Source of the DNA: Pseudomonadota bacterium
GTDB taxonomy: Bacteria; Bdellovibrionota_B; Oligoflexia; Oligoflexales; Oligoflexaceae
Length of the DNA: 32,062 bases
Direction: 5' to 3'
Assembly: GCA_004193325.1 (NCBI GenBank)
Contig: SEDW01000009.1
Span: 1-32,062 of the forward strand
Part shown: positions 8,676-16,882 of the stretch, in pieces
How the letters are laid out: each line of letters starts with the position of its first letter
Numbering within the stretch: the first letter of the stretch is position 1
The notes under the pieces: generated by a model
Told to the model about the DNA's origin: nothing
Databases searched by the model: none
Seen by the model: only the letters and a program-made list of their open reading frames with translations
Position numbers and translations under genes: made by a program

Positions 8676-8700
8676 TGAGAAAAATTTAAACCAGTTTAAA
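8676..8700 (-). terminator. Possible weak terminator of the FN3/SUMF1 giant gene
   Basis: On the complement TTTAAAC-TG-GTTTAAA (8685-8700) is followed by a run of T residues (8684-8680), 12 nt after the stop codon of the gene. The stem is AT-rich and the loop very short, so it is weak. Confidence 0.3.
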
Positions 8701-8711
8701 AAAAGAAATTG

Positions 8712-11700
8712 TCAGAAGGCGCACCTCATACCGACGTCCGCACTGAGGTTAGACGGAGCGTTGTTCACGATCAAAAGCCACCGACCATCAGCTGAACCAC
8801 CTGTCCAGCTGCCGCCTCGGAAAGCGCCTCGAAACGAACTGCCGTAGATATAATAATCGGAGTTATCCGCTACAGTTGAAAGAGCCAATGAACTTGGAAC
8901 GGCTCGTAAAAGATCCATCTTTAATGTCGCTATAGCACCGCTTCCTGTGGTCGGCAATGTTACTCCATACCATAATCCATCAGTACCATTATCGTGACCA
9001 GCGGCCGAGGTCTGCTGTCCAGTCGTCCATTCCCAGACGTTCCCGACCATGTCAGCTACTCCATATCTTGACCGGCAGTTTGCGGTTGAACCGGAACCCG
9101 AGTTATTGCTAGCAAAAGGTGAGGCCGGATTGTTATCAGTATGACAGCGGATGGTTGTAGCGTCCCCTCCTGATCCGTTCCACTCTAAGGAAGCGATGTT
9201 TACGCTCCCCGTAAAGGTGTTTTGATCTATCGTTCCATCTTGATTAACATCCCCCCAGTCGGCAGCTTTATTCCACTGAGCGTCAGTTGAGAGACTGAGG
9301 TAATAGCTTGCGCCGCCGCTGTCGGTGATGGCTGTATTTTTACAGGCTTTCCACGCTGCGCCTTGATCGATGTTCACTAAAGGTAGTGTTCCCTGCTTAG
9401 ATTGAACCGTTGCCGTCGTGGCGTTCACCTGTGCGCCATCTCCGCAACCCATGAGGTCAAAGGAACCCGTCTGCAAAAACTTGTTATAACAAACAGCTGC
9501 ATTTGTGACCCAAGAGCCGGGCGGGCCTTGAAGTGGCCAATTGGATGCCGCCGCAACAGGCTGGGCGTTGGAGACCGTATTGTTGTATTGCGACGCCTCA
9601 TATTTTTGCATGAAAAAATCATGGTCGAGGCCTGACACGTCCATCGGCACATGCACCATGATCTCGGGCCGCGCTAGCGATTGTTGATAAGCTTCATCGA
9701 CGAGGAAGACTGCAGCCCGGCGGAAACGTGGCTCTAGGCGAAAGCTTGCGAATTGGCTTGTTGCGCTCGTGTTACCTGTGAAATAAGGCGATCGATAACG
9801 TTGAGTTTTTGCTGTGATCGCGTTACCAGCGGCGTCTTTAGTCACAATCACATAATCATAGAGCTGAGTCGTCGAAAAACCCGTACCAGCTGTCACGCTA
9901 TCTTCAAAAGCGCAGTTCGCGGGCGTAGCTGTATCACAATTTGTTATAGTGGCAATCAACTTTCCATCTGACGTCGCCGCCGTATAAATCGGAACGCCAC
10001 TTGCATCGACGGCTAAGGGATCAAAAGGTTTATCGCTTGCAAAAGGATTATTGCTGCCACCTGTCAATGCCCAGCCAACATTCGAGCCTAGAAGAGACTG
10101 ACGCGTGGGCTCCCTAAAGCGGTAGACATTATAGGTCAATCCCATAGCACTACTTGCGCATGTCGGATCGCAAACCGTTTTCTGCCAAGGTGCCCAAGTC
10201 AAGGTTACTTTTCCTTCCGCGATGGCATCTGCGGCGTTGCCGTTGATTGTGATTTGCAACGTCTCTGGCTTGGTATCGCCTACGAAGAGATTCTCGGGAA
10301 CCTTCCAACTTGCAACAGTAGCTGGCAGATCGGCAGAAGAATAAACCGGTTCTTCGGGGATCGAGAGAGCATCCATCATAGGCATACGGGTATTGAGAAA
10401 GGCCACGCAGCGCATGCCAGTAGTCGCCCCCGATGCTGCGCTCCAGCTTTGGACTTCCGGTCCATAAGGCTTCGTCGCAGCGCTGTAAGAAGAGCCCTTA
10501 GCCAAATAGAGAGTAACGCCCCCGGAATTTGCCTGGTTGAGCCGACGGGAGCGATTATCGATACCGTTCATCAGCATCCTGCTAACGACCGGACCGTAGC
10601 TGAAACGGCTTTGGCCACTGGCACTGATATCAAAAGGCACAAGACGTCTATCCACCCATTCACGAAGGTTACCCGCGAGATCGTAAACATCGAGGTTTGA
10701 GACACAAGCGGAGCGTGTTCCGGTGTTAGCGATAGTGCCCGAGTTTGAGTTACAGTTCGAACCCGTGCCGAGTGAGTAGCTGTCATACATTGCCTGATAG
10801 TTGGAGCCGATCGAGCGTGAGGAGCGATCTCGTTCTTCTTCGGTGGGCATGCGCATCATCATGCCATTGCCGCTTGAATTGCGGCAGGATGTGAAGGCTG
10901 AAGACCAGCTTAAACTTGTGATAGGAGCTGTATTGAATCGACTTCGGACCTTAAGGTTACCTCCTTGAGTGCCACAGCTTGTATGAAAAGAATTCTTGTT
11001 CACGTGAAACTGGTAACTACAGGTTTGAATGTCACTTTCTATTGACGTAATATTATCACTACTTGATGCAGATCCTGAGTCCGTCGAAGCCTGATACTGC
11101 ATGATATAATACCCATAGCTTAAGCCCGATATTGAAGGTGGGACAAAGGCAAGGTTGGCTTGAGTGCTCGGCACAGTCACCGAGGAAGATATTGCGGTAT
11201 TTGTATCGACATCAGGAGCCTGATAGGTTTTGTATCGCACAAGATAGTAGCCCGTACCGGATATCGTGTGATCTTTGCCACCAATAAGAATTTTGTTATC
11301 AGCTGCATTCGCATCGTAAGTAGCGTCCCCGAAATCGACCTTCTGCCAAGGCTCTTGCGTGAGATCGCCAAAGCTTGAAAGAGTGTTGTTCCGACTGTAA
11401 TAAATCCAATACTCGTCAATCGTCCCATTGGGGACACTATTCAATGTTAGCTCGATCTTAGCCGTTCCATCAGGCCAGGTGCCAACGACAGATCCCGATG
11501 CGACACCCGTAAAGGTGGGGGGCGTATAGGGAGGACTTGCACAGTGCACTGTGTTAAGGCCACTCGCGCTGTAATAGCTGCCATTGTCGTATACAGACTG
11601 GATGATGTAGCATGAGCTTATGCCGGCCGTGACAGAGGCATCGAGGAAGACCGTGTCTGAGGCATTGAAAATTAGGCCAGGGATCGCGGTCGGTCCTGAC

Positions 11701-14700
11701 TTATCCCCTTTTAAAGCCGCTTGTGCCAGTACAGTAGTGGATGCTGTAGAAGCACTCACGTTGCTTGCTTTCCAAACATAAATCTTATTATAAAAGCCTG
11801 CCGTGGCCTTCGTATAGCTAAAGTCAATGCGGTCGTAGTTTTTGACCACTGCAGTAGCTGTTGCGTTTGTAAAACTATCGCCTCCCGGAACGGGCGGCTG
11901 CGTGGTCCGAGTGATTTCAATGCCCTGACCCGAGGCGTAGCTGGTACCTCCTACTATGTGTACGGCTCTCGCCTGGACTGCATAATTTGAATAGGGCAAA
12001 AGACCCGCGAGTACAGCGGAACTAGCTGTACAGGGAGCGGATGCAAAGGGCGAGGCAAAATTAGCAGTCCCCGGAGTGAGCGTTGCCGAAATCTCAATTA
12101 TCGTGCATTCGCCTGTCGGTGGGGTCCAATTCACCACCATCTTTGTGAAGTCCTGTTGATCGCCAAATCCTATGAGGGAGCTGACACCCGCAAACGTTGG
12201 CGCCCCTGCTGTAGGCGTTACGCAGCGGGCGGCCGTATTGGATTTTAGAAACTGAGCGGGTTGCCCACTATCCCAGTTTACGGCAAATGCTTTGATGCAT
12301 ACGGAAGTGTTCGGTGTAAAGCCATCGATTACAAGATTATTGAGGGTATCGGCCGTAAGATCGGAAACAGGGACGCGAATGAGGGCAGGAAGGGATGTGA
12401 TTGTCGCGAGTTGTCCGCTTGTGATTGTTTGAATCTCGGAAGTCGTAATGCCGCCAGATTCCGTGCTGGTCTGAAAGCTATCTACATTACTCGATGGACT
12501 CGCTGATATGAAAAGAAAGACGTTATTAAAAAGGCCACCCGTACTGAGGGTACTGCTCGGTGGCGTGTAGCTCACCTGGACCTTAGTCGAACTCACCGCA
12601 GCCAGGGCGCTGAAGATATCGCCCGTTGGTATTTTAGGCGTTGTGGTCGCGCTGAGAACTGCTGTGCCACCGCTGCTGGCCACCGGAGTTCCGTTGCTGT
12701 TCACAGCCCTGACGGAGACGAAATAAGCCGTGTTTGCCGTCAATCCAGTGATCGAGGTAGAGGTCTGAGCCCTGTCGGTGATCGAAAGAGCTGTGCTCCA
12801 ATCAATGGCACCTAGACTTGTAGCCCACGCGATTTGATAGGCGCTGAAAAGACCATTATCCGAAGCGGAAACGGCCGGCCAGGTAACATTAAGTTGAGAG
12901 AATCCAGCAAGACTAATAGGATCGGTAATTGAAGTAATTCCCGCGAAAGTGGGCGCGATCAGCTGAGGCGTGTTGCAGAGCATAGGAGAAGTGCTTTGCG
13001 AAGCTAGGCTATAGGTGCCGTCGCTGTAGTAAGCGCGAACTTGAAAACAGCAATTCACATCCCGCGTGAGGCCTGTGATCGTCGCGGACGTCTGGATGAG
13101 GGGGTAGGACGCGTCCGCCGTTCCGGAAAGTTTACCGTTGAGGTCTGTAGCGGCTTGTGCACTACAGGCCGACCAAAGTTTGTAACCATTGAAAACTGAG
13201 CCCGTATTGGTGGGAGGCGTCCAGGCTACCGAGAGCGCGTTGTGAGCCGCGACAGTAACAGCACTCACGCCTTCACCATTGGGCGCAATAGGGTTGGTTT
13301 TTGCGGATAAGGAGACGGTGCTGCCAGCTGTGACTATGGGAGATCCGCCCGTGTATTCTGTCGTTACCCGTACATAAATGAGAGTATTGGTCGGGAGTGA
13401 GCTGAGAGTAACTGTGTGAATGGTTCGATCGGTTATAAGAACTGTCCCGCCGACGGATGAAAAATCTGCGGTTGTCGCCCACTCGATACGGTATTGCGAA
13501 AAACTTCCCGTTGCCCCTGGCCAGCTCGCTACGAGGGAATTGAAGCCAGCGATGCCGCTTGCCACCGTTAGGCTACTGATACCTGCGAACACGGGAGGTA
13601 AAGGCGATGTCGTGCCTTCCCTACAGACGTTATTGTTATCCTCGAGGGAGCCGGGCGTATATAGAGCCCGAGCTCGAACACGATAGATCTGATTAGGAGT
13701 AAGTCCACTCAAAAGCTGCGTGCGAATGTCTCCGGTCGTGAGCGAGAGGGCACCACCCGTAAAGGCCTGGGAACAGCTTCCTGGTTCGAATATGACGACA
13801 AACGCATCATAGACGCCGTCTGCATTGGGTGTAGCCCAGTCGACTTTAAGGCCTGTTAGACCAGCGCTATCAGCCAATGAACTCACCATTGAGATGCCTG
13901 CAAAGGTTGGAGGCGTAAGGGTAACTGTCGATGCTGACTGTTCGATGGTATTAAGCTCACTCCGCACAGTACCGGTCGAGTCATCGTAAGCTCTGACTAT
14001 GAAGCTTTGTGCTGAAGCTGCCGGCAAAGAACCGATGATTGTGCTGCTGGCAGATGCACCGACGATGACAGCAAGAGGGGCAGTAAAATCAAAAGGTTTT
14101 TTGTAGACTTTATAGCCTGCTACTGTGCCTACAGCCGGATCCCAATTGAGCTTAAGTTGGCTAAGACCTGCGGTACCTGAAAGACGATCTATGGACTTAA
14201 GGCCACCGAAGTCAGGCACCGAATACGCGAGAGTAGTAGCTTCTTTTACGATAGAATTTGTGTCAATGTTGCCGCTGCTATCAACAGCACGGACAATGAA
14301 TTTGTATAACTTGTTTGGAAAAAGATTATCGACAGTAAAGAAATTATCACCGGTGGATCCGATATACTCTGCACCCTGAAAATTAAAGACCTTATAACCA
14401 GCAAGATCTGAGGATGAAGAAGGCGCCCAGCGCAATGTAATTTTTTTATCGCTTATGGATTCAGCCGAAACTAAACCCGCAAATTCCGGTGGAGTTTTAT
14501 CACTCGGATCAGGCACGTTGACAATGACCAGGTTCTGATTCAGTTCCGTGCCTAGTGCATCCTTTGCCCGAACGCCAAATGTATACGATTGACCAGCTTT
14601 GGTGGGAATAAAGGTATACTCGAGAGTTTTGACTTCAGCGATGGCGGAAGTAAAAGATTCGTTATTATAGATGAGATAGGAAACCTCCCCTGAGATCTGC

Positions 14701-15236
14701 CCGGCGGCTTGCCAAGAAAGTACAATTTTTTTTCCATCGGCTGCTACTACGACGCCTGAAGGTAGGAGGCCCTGAAAACGTAAGCCACCTCCGGCATCAC
14801 CGTAACAAATGACATTTTGGTTTTCGTCTTGTCGTCCTCGAGAATCAGCGATTCTTACCTGAAAACATACGATTGTTTTTCTGTCGATAGGCTTGGCCAG
14901 GCGAATACTGGTGGCCCCTACAACCTCTGTAAGTAAAGCTCCTTTAGCAACAGGATTTTCTTCGCTTGTTACTTTAAAGACATTGCCACTCATAAGGCTT
15001 GCGGAGGAGAGAGCCAGAGTCTCCTGCTTAAAAACTTGATATTTTATGGTTGAAAGATTGTCGAGGTTTTTGGGAGGGTTCCAGGAAAGGGTCAGAACGT
15101 CTTCCCCATCTTCGATTACAGCAGTGACACCATCAAATATCACACTCGCCGTGCGGCCAGGAAGCACCGTAAAGCTGTTGCAACCCTCAGCAATGAGCAA
15201 AAGAAATAATGCTATAAATCTTGCGGACAATGGCAT
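8712..15236 (-). CDS. Giant lipoprotein with about 13 FN3 modules and two SUMF1-like domains
   Basis: 2174 residues, GAAGGA ribosome binding site 9 nt before the ATG. The signal peptide ends in a lipobox-like AEGC (Cys19). About thirteen FN3-type modules of 90-110 aa follow, most opening with PxFAGI/V and containing W and Y at FN3 positions (for example LSWNPP, YTFGVRAKDALG). Residues about 1370-1612 form a first SUMF1-like domain (YYIMQYQAS, LRMPTEEE-like MRMPTEEERD, DLAGNLREW, ending GMRCVAF). After another FN3-like stretch, residues about 1858-2174 form a second one (VHVPM, FMQKYEAS, YGVADMVGNVWEW, RGGSW, ending VGMRCAF). The paired cysteines between RGGSW and the GFRC-like end that catalyse formylglycine formation in true FGE are absent, so these are probably binding domains. 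Surface location is inferred. The TIGR02147 regulator is 418 nt upstream on the same strand. Confidence 0.92.
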   Translation of the reverse strand: MPLSARFIALFLLLIAEGCNSFTVLPGRTASVIFDGVTAVIEDGEDVLTLSWNPPKNLDNLSTIKYQVFKQETLALSSASLMSGNVFKVTSEENPVAKGALLTEVVGATSIRLAKPIDRKTIVCFQVRIADSRGRQDENQNVICYGDAGGGLRFQGLLPSGVVVAADGKKIVLSWQAAGQISGEVSYLIYNNESFTSAIAEVKTLEYTFIPTKAGQSYTFGVRAKDALGTELNQNLVIVNVPDPSDKTPPEFAGLVSAESISDKKITLRWAPSSSSDLAGYKVFNFQGAEYIGSTGDNFFTVDNLFPNKLYKFIVRAVDSSGNIDTNSIVKEATTLAYSVPDFGGLKSIDRLSGTAGLSQLKLNWDPAVGTVAGYKVYKKPFDFTAPLAVIVGASASSTIIGSLPAASAQSFIVRAYDDSTGTVRSELNTIEQSASTVTLTPPTFAGISMVSSLADSAGLTGLKVDWATPNADGVYDAFVVIFEPGSCSQAFTGGALSLTTGDIRTQLLSGLTPNQIYRVRARALYTPGSLEDNNNVCREGTTSPLPPVFAGISSLTVASGIAGFNSLVASWPGATGSFSQYRIEWATTADFSSVGGTVLITDRTIHTVTLSSLPTNTLIYVRVTTEYTGGSPIVTAGSTVSLSAKTNPIAPNGEGVSAVTVAAHNALSVAWTPPTNTGSVFNGYKLWSACSAQAATDLNGKLSGTADASYPLIQTSATITGLTRDVNCCFQVRAYYSDGTYSLASQSTSPMLCNTPQLIAPTFAGITSITDPISLAGFSQLNVTWPAVSASDNGLFSAYQIAWATSLGAIDWSTALSITDRAQTSTSITGLTANTAYFVSVRAVNSNGTPVASSGGTAVLSATTTPKIPTGDIFSALAAVSSTKVQVSYTPPSSTLSTGGLFNNVFLFISASPSSNVDSFQTSTESGGITTSEIQTITSGQLATITSLPALIRVPVSDLTADTLNNLVIDGFTPNTSVCIKAFAVNWDSGQPAQFLKSNTAARCVTPTAGAPTFAGVSSLIGFGDQQDFTKMVVNWTPPTGECTIIEISATLTPGTANFASPFASAPCTASSAVLAGLLPYSNYAVQARAVHIVGGTSYASGQGIEITRTTQPPVPGGDSFTNATATAVVKNYDRIDFSYTKATAGFYNKIYVWKASNVSASTASTTVLAQAALKGDKSGPTAIPGLIFNASDTVFLDASVTAGISSCYIIQSVYDNGSYYSASGLNTVHCASPPYTPPTFTGVASGSVVGTWPDGTAKIELTLNSVPNGTIDEYWIYYSRNNTLSSFGDLTQEPWQKVDFGDATYDANAADNKILIGGKDHTISGTGYYLVRYKTYQAPDVDTNTAISSSVTVPSTQANLAFVPPSISGLSYGYYIMQYQASTDSGSASSSDNITSIESDIQTCSYQFHVNKNSFHTSCGTQGGNLKVRSRFNTAPITSLSWSSAFTSCRNSSGNGMMMRMPTEEERDRSSRSIGSNYQAMYDSYSLGTGSNCNSNSGTIANTGTRSACVSNLDVYDLAGNLREWVDRRLVPFDISASGQSRFSYGPVVSRMLMNGIDNRSRRLNQANSGGVTLYLAKGSSYSAATKPYGPEVQSWSAASGATTGMRCVAFLNTRMPMMDALSIPEEPVYSSADLPATVASWKVPENLFVGDTKPETLQITINGNAADAIAEGKVTLTWAPWQKTVCDPTCASSAMGLTYNVYRFREPTRQSLLGSNVGWALTGGSNNPFASDKPFDPLAVDASGVPIYTAATSDGKLIATITNCDTATPANCAFEDSVTAGTGFSTTQLYDYVIVTKDAAGNAITAKTQRYRSPYFTGNTSATSQFASFRLEPRFRRAAVFLVDEAYQQSLARPEIMVHVPMDVSGLDHDFFMQKYEASQYNNTVSNAQPVAAASNWPLQGPPGSWVTNAAVCYNKFLQTGSFDLMGCGDGAQVNATTATVQSKQGTLPLVNIDQGAAWKACKNTAITDSGGASYYLSLSTDAQWNKAADWGDVNQDGTIDQNTFTGSVNIASLEWNGSGGDATTIRCHTDNNPASPFASNNSGSGSTANCRSRYGVADMVGNVWEWTTGQQTSAAGHDNGTDGLWYGVTLPTTGSGAIATLKMDLLRAVPSSLALSTVADNSDYYIYGSSFRGAFRGGSWTGGSADGRWLLIVNNAPSNLSADVGMRCAF

Positions 15237-15653
15237 GAATTATCGTCCTTCGAAGGTTTAAGAAAGTGTATCGGCACGTCTTAGTATGTAATAAAGGTTT
15301 TTCTCTCATAAACATTTTTGATAATAAAATTAAATAGTTTTAATATTTTTGGAGGAACATTTTTTAGTCCTGTCCTTTTTCAATTTATCCAGAATTCTTG
15401 ATTTGAGCTAAATCCAAATTTAATTAAAAAAATAAAATAAGTATCAAGACGATTGGCTTTATATTTTGATTAGACTACAATAAACAAGGCTTCTATTCTA
15501 ATTTTCTTCAAACTGAGCCTCTGTGAGGGTGAGCCAATGAGCAGACTTGCCTGAATATGAACGCCTATTTTCATCGTTCTTAATTGTTGAATGTTAGACA
15601 TTCTTGCAACCCGCTATCAAAAAAATTGATATGTATTTTTTTTTAACGTTCTT
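15237..15653. other. AT-rich intergenic region between regulator and giant lipoprotein gene
   Basis: 417 bases, no gene. It holds CCTTCGAAGG (15247-15256), a palindrome that overlaps the ribosome binding site of the giant gene, a 6-bp dyad GAATGT-tag-ACATTC (15589-15603), and A/T runs after the regulator stop (ATTTTTTT arms around 15620-15645) that may end its transcript. No promoter with good boxes was found for the giant gene. Confidence 0.45.
15589..15603. promoter_or_regulatory. Candidate operator dyad GAATGT-tag-ACATTC
   Basis: Perfect 6-bp arms with a 3-nt centre in the gap between the regulator gene and the giant lipoprotein gene. The size suits a dimeric HTH protein, but it is about 350 nt upstream of the giant gene start. 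Confidence 0.25.
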
Positions 15654-16463
15654 TCAGCTGTTCAGTATGAATAGATCAATCGCAAGGAAAGCGACCTCTT
15701 CCTCCGTTGATGGACCTACGACGTCAGCAACTTGCTGAGTAAAGCCTAGAACCTTTTCTTTTATTTCCATATACGCCGCTTTCGACAAACCCATTGATAT
15801 AGTCGTATGAAACCCTTTTTCCGTATTCTGAGTGAAATCAACGAAAGCTCTTTCACGCACAGATTGATGAAACAGATGATTGAGTTCTCTAAATTCAGAG
15901 GAGATCCCTAGTACATGTCCGAGAGATTCCCAGCAGTCTCCGTTCCTCTTAATCAGCCCTATTTGCTGAAGAAACAAAAGTATATCGAAAACTTCAGATT
16001 CCTGCAGTTGAAGTCTCTTAGCAATTGCATCCACTGTTTGAATTCCTGAGATACCACATGCTGTTAACACAGCAGTTGGCTTCCAGCTTGCGTAATATCT
16101 TAAAGCATTTTTTATTTCGATTTCTGGAGCTTTTATTTCTAACTTAGGGACTGGTTGCCAACCCTGTCTCAAAGTCGCAAGTTTCGCTTCAATCCTTTTC
16201 TTCAGAAGCGAAGTAGTCGCGCGTTCGAAGTTTACGAGCTCAATAAAGTACTCTGACTGGCGCTGATCTAGCAGCCAGAGTTCGCACAAACTGCATGCTT
16301 GGTCCGGAGAAAGCTGCGCATCTCCATTTATGAGTTGAGAAAGAAAAGATGGAGTTACTCGCATTACTTTAGCTAAATTAGCTTTGTGCCCGCGCTTTTC
16401 AAAAGAATTTGATATCTTATCGTTTAATATTTCTCTGGAACTCTTAAAATCAAAAATAGACAT
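15654..16463 (-). CDS. TIGR02147 family (DUF4423) transcriptional regulator
   Basis: 269 residues, normal for the family. The N-terminal third (about residues 8-60) has a Cro/CI-like helix-turn-helix, with LAKVMRVTPSFLSQLINGD as the recognition part. The C-terminal part is the helical DUF4423 domain (ALRYYASWKPTAV, a second winged-helix-like stretch VDAIAKRLQLQESEVFDILL with the following FLQQIGLIKRNGD, then FHTTISMGLSKAAY and a helical tail). The family is known mostly from Bdellovibrio-type and Fibrobacter genomes, where many paralogues occur; targets are largely unknown. It lies upstream of, and in line with, the giant FN3/SUMF1 gene and is divergent from the M48-like lipoprotein, so either is a candidate target. 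A 17-nt-spaced promoter precedes it (16498-16526). The ribosome binding site is weak. Confidence 0.9.
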   Translation of the reverse strand: MSIFDFKSSREILNDKISNSFEKRGHKANLAKVMRVTPSFLSQLINGDAQLSPDQACSLCELWLLDQRQSEYFIELVNFERATTSLLKKRIEAKLATLRQGWQPVPKLEIKAPEIEIKNALRYYASWKPTAVLTACGISGIQTVDAIAKRLQLQESEVFDILLFLQQIGLIKRNGDCWESLGHVLGISSEFRELNHLFHQSVRERAFVDFTQNTEKGFHTTISMGLSKAAYMEIKEKVLGFTQQVADVVGPSTEEEVAFLAIDLFILNS

Positions 16464-16497
16464 ATATTATCGTCTTACCTGAAGATTTAGGCGCAAA

Positions 16498-16526
16498 ATC
16501 TTATTTTCATTCTTGATTACATTCAA
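16498..16526 (-). promoter_or_regulatory. Predicted promoter of the TIGR02147 regulator
   Basis: On the complement TTGAAT (16526-16521), 17-nt spacer, TAAGAT (16503-16498). Transcription would start near 16491, giving a leader of about 28 nt. Confidence 0.45.
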
Positions 16527-16685
16527 ATAAACTACTTTTTCCAACTTAGTTTAAACCGGCCGATATTTAGATCGCCTATTACAAATATTCTGAATACTAG
16601 AAATTAATTAGTCAATTAAGTTGAGGTTAAATTTAGAACGCAGAATAAAGCTCAAATAAAGTTTGGCTTGGGGCGCTACTAAGTA

Positions 16686-16752
16686 AGCGTACCCCCATAT
16701 CGAGTTGACACTAATCTAGAAGGAAAGTTTGAACTTGAAATTCGGGTACGCT
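16686..16752. repeat. 9-bp inverted repeat between divergent genes
   Basis: AGCGTACCC (16686-16694) and GGGTACGCT (16744-16752) match perfectly across 49 nt. The spacer contains TTGACA (16705-16710) but no good -10 box. It could be a two-site operator or the ends of a vanished element. Confidence 0.5.
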
Positions 16753-16821
16753 CAGAATTCTCAACGATGGTACAAGCGGATAATTTAGGGGGGAAGATCG
16801 CTAGTAGATTCATCCTACCGA

Positions 16822-16851
16822 TTTACACTATAGCTTTATAAAACGTATAAT
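16822..16851 (+). promoter_or_regulatory. Predicted strong promoter of the M48-like lipoprotein gene
   Basis: TTTACA (16822-16827, 5 of 6 to consensus), 18-nt spacer, perfect TATAAT (16846-16851). Start near 16858, 25 nt before the ATG. In the short leader, CTCC (16865-16868) can pair with the ribosome binding site GGAG (16872-16875). Confidence 0.65.
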
Positions 16852-16882
16852 TAGAAAAATACACCTCCGCTGGAGCCATCAA

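Larger units (their letters stand above)
8256..8711. other. Intergenic region with dyads upstream of the 7149-8255 gene
   Basis: 456 bases, AT-rich, no gene seen. It holds TCGTGA-aaaaa-TCACGA (8274-8290), a perfect 9-bp inverted repeat AAATGTTAG/CTAACATTT (8310-8318 and 8342-8350), and CCAGT-ctgaaa-ACTGG (8408-8423). No promoter with good -35 and -10 boxes stood out. Confidence 0.5.
16464..16882. other. Divergent intergenic region of regulator and M48-like gene
   Basis: 419 bases, AT-rich, no gene seen. It carries promoters for both neighbours (listed) and a perfect 9-bp inverted repeat AGCGTACCC/GGGTACGCT (16686-16694, 16744-16752) around a TTGACA at 16705. Confidence 0.6.
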
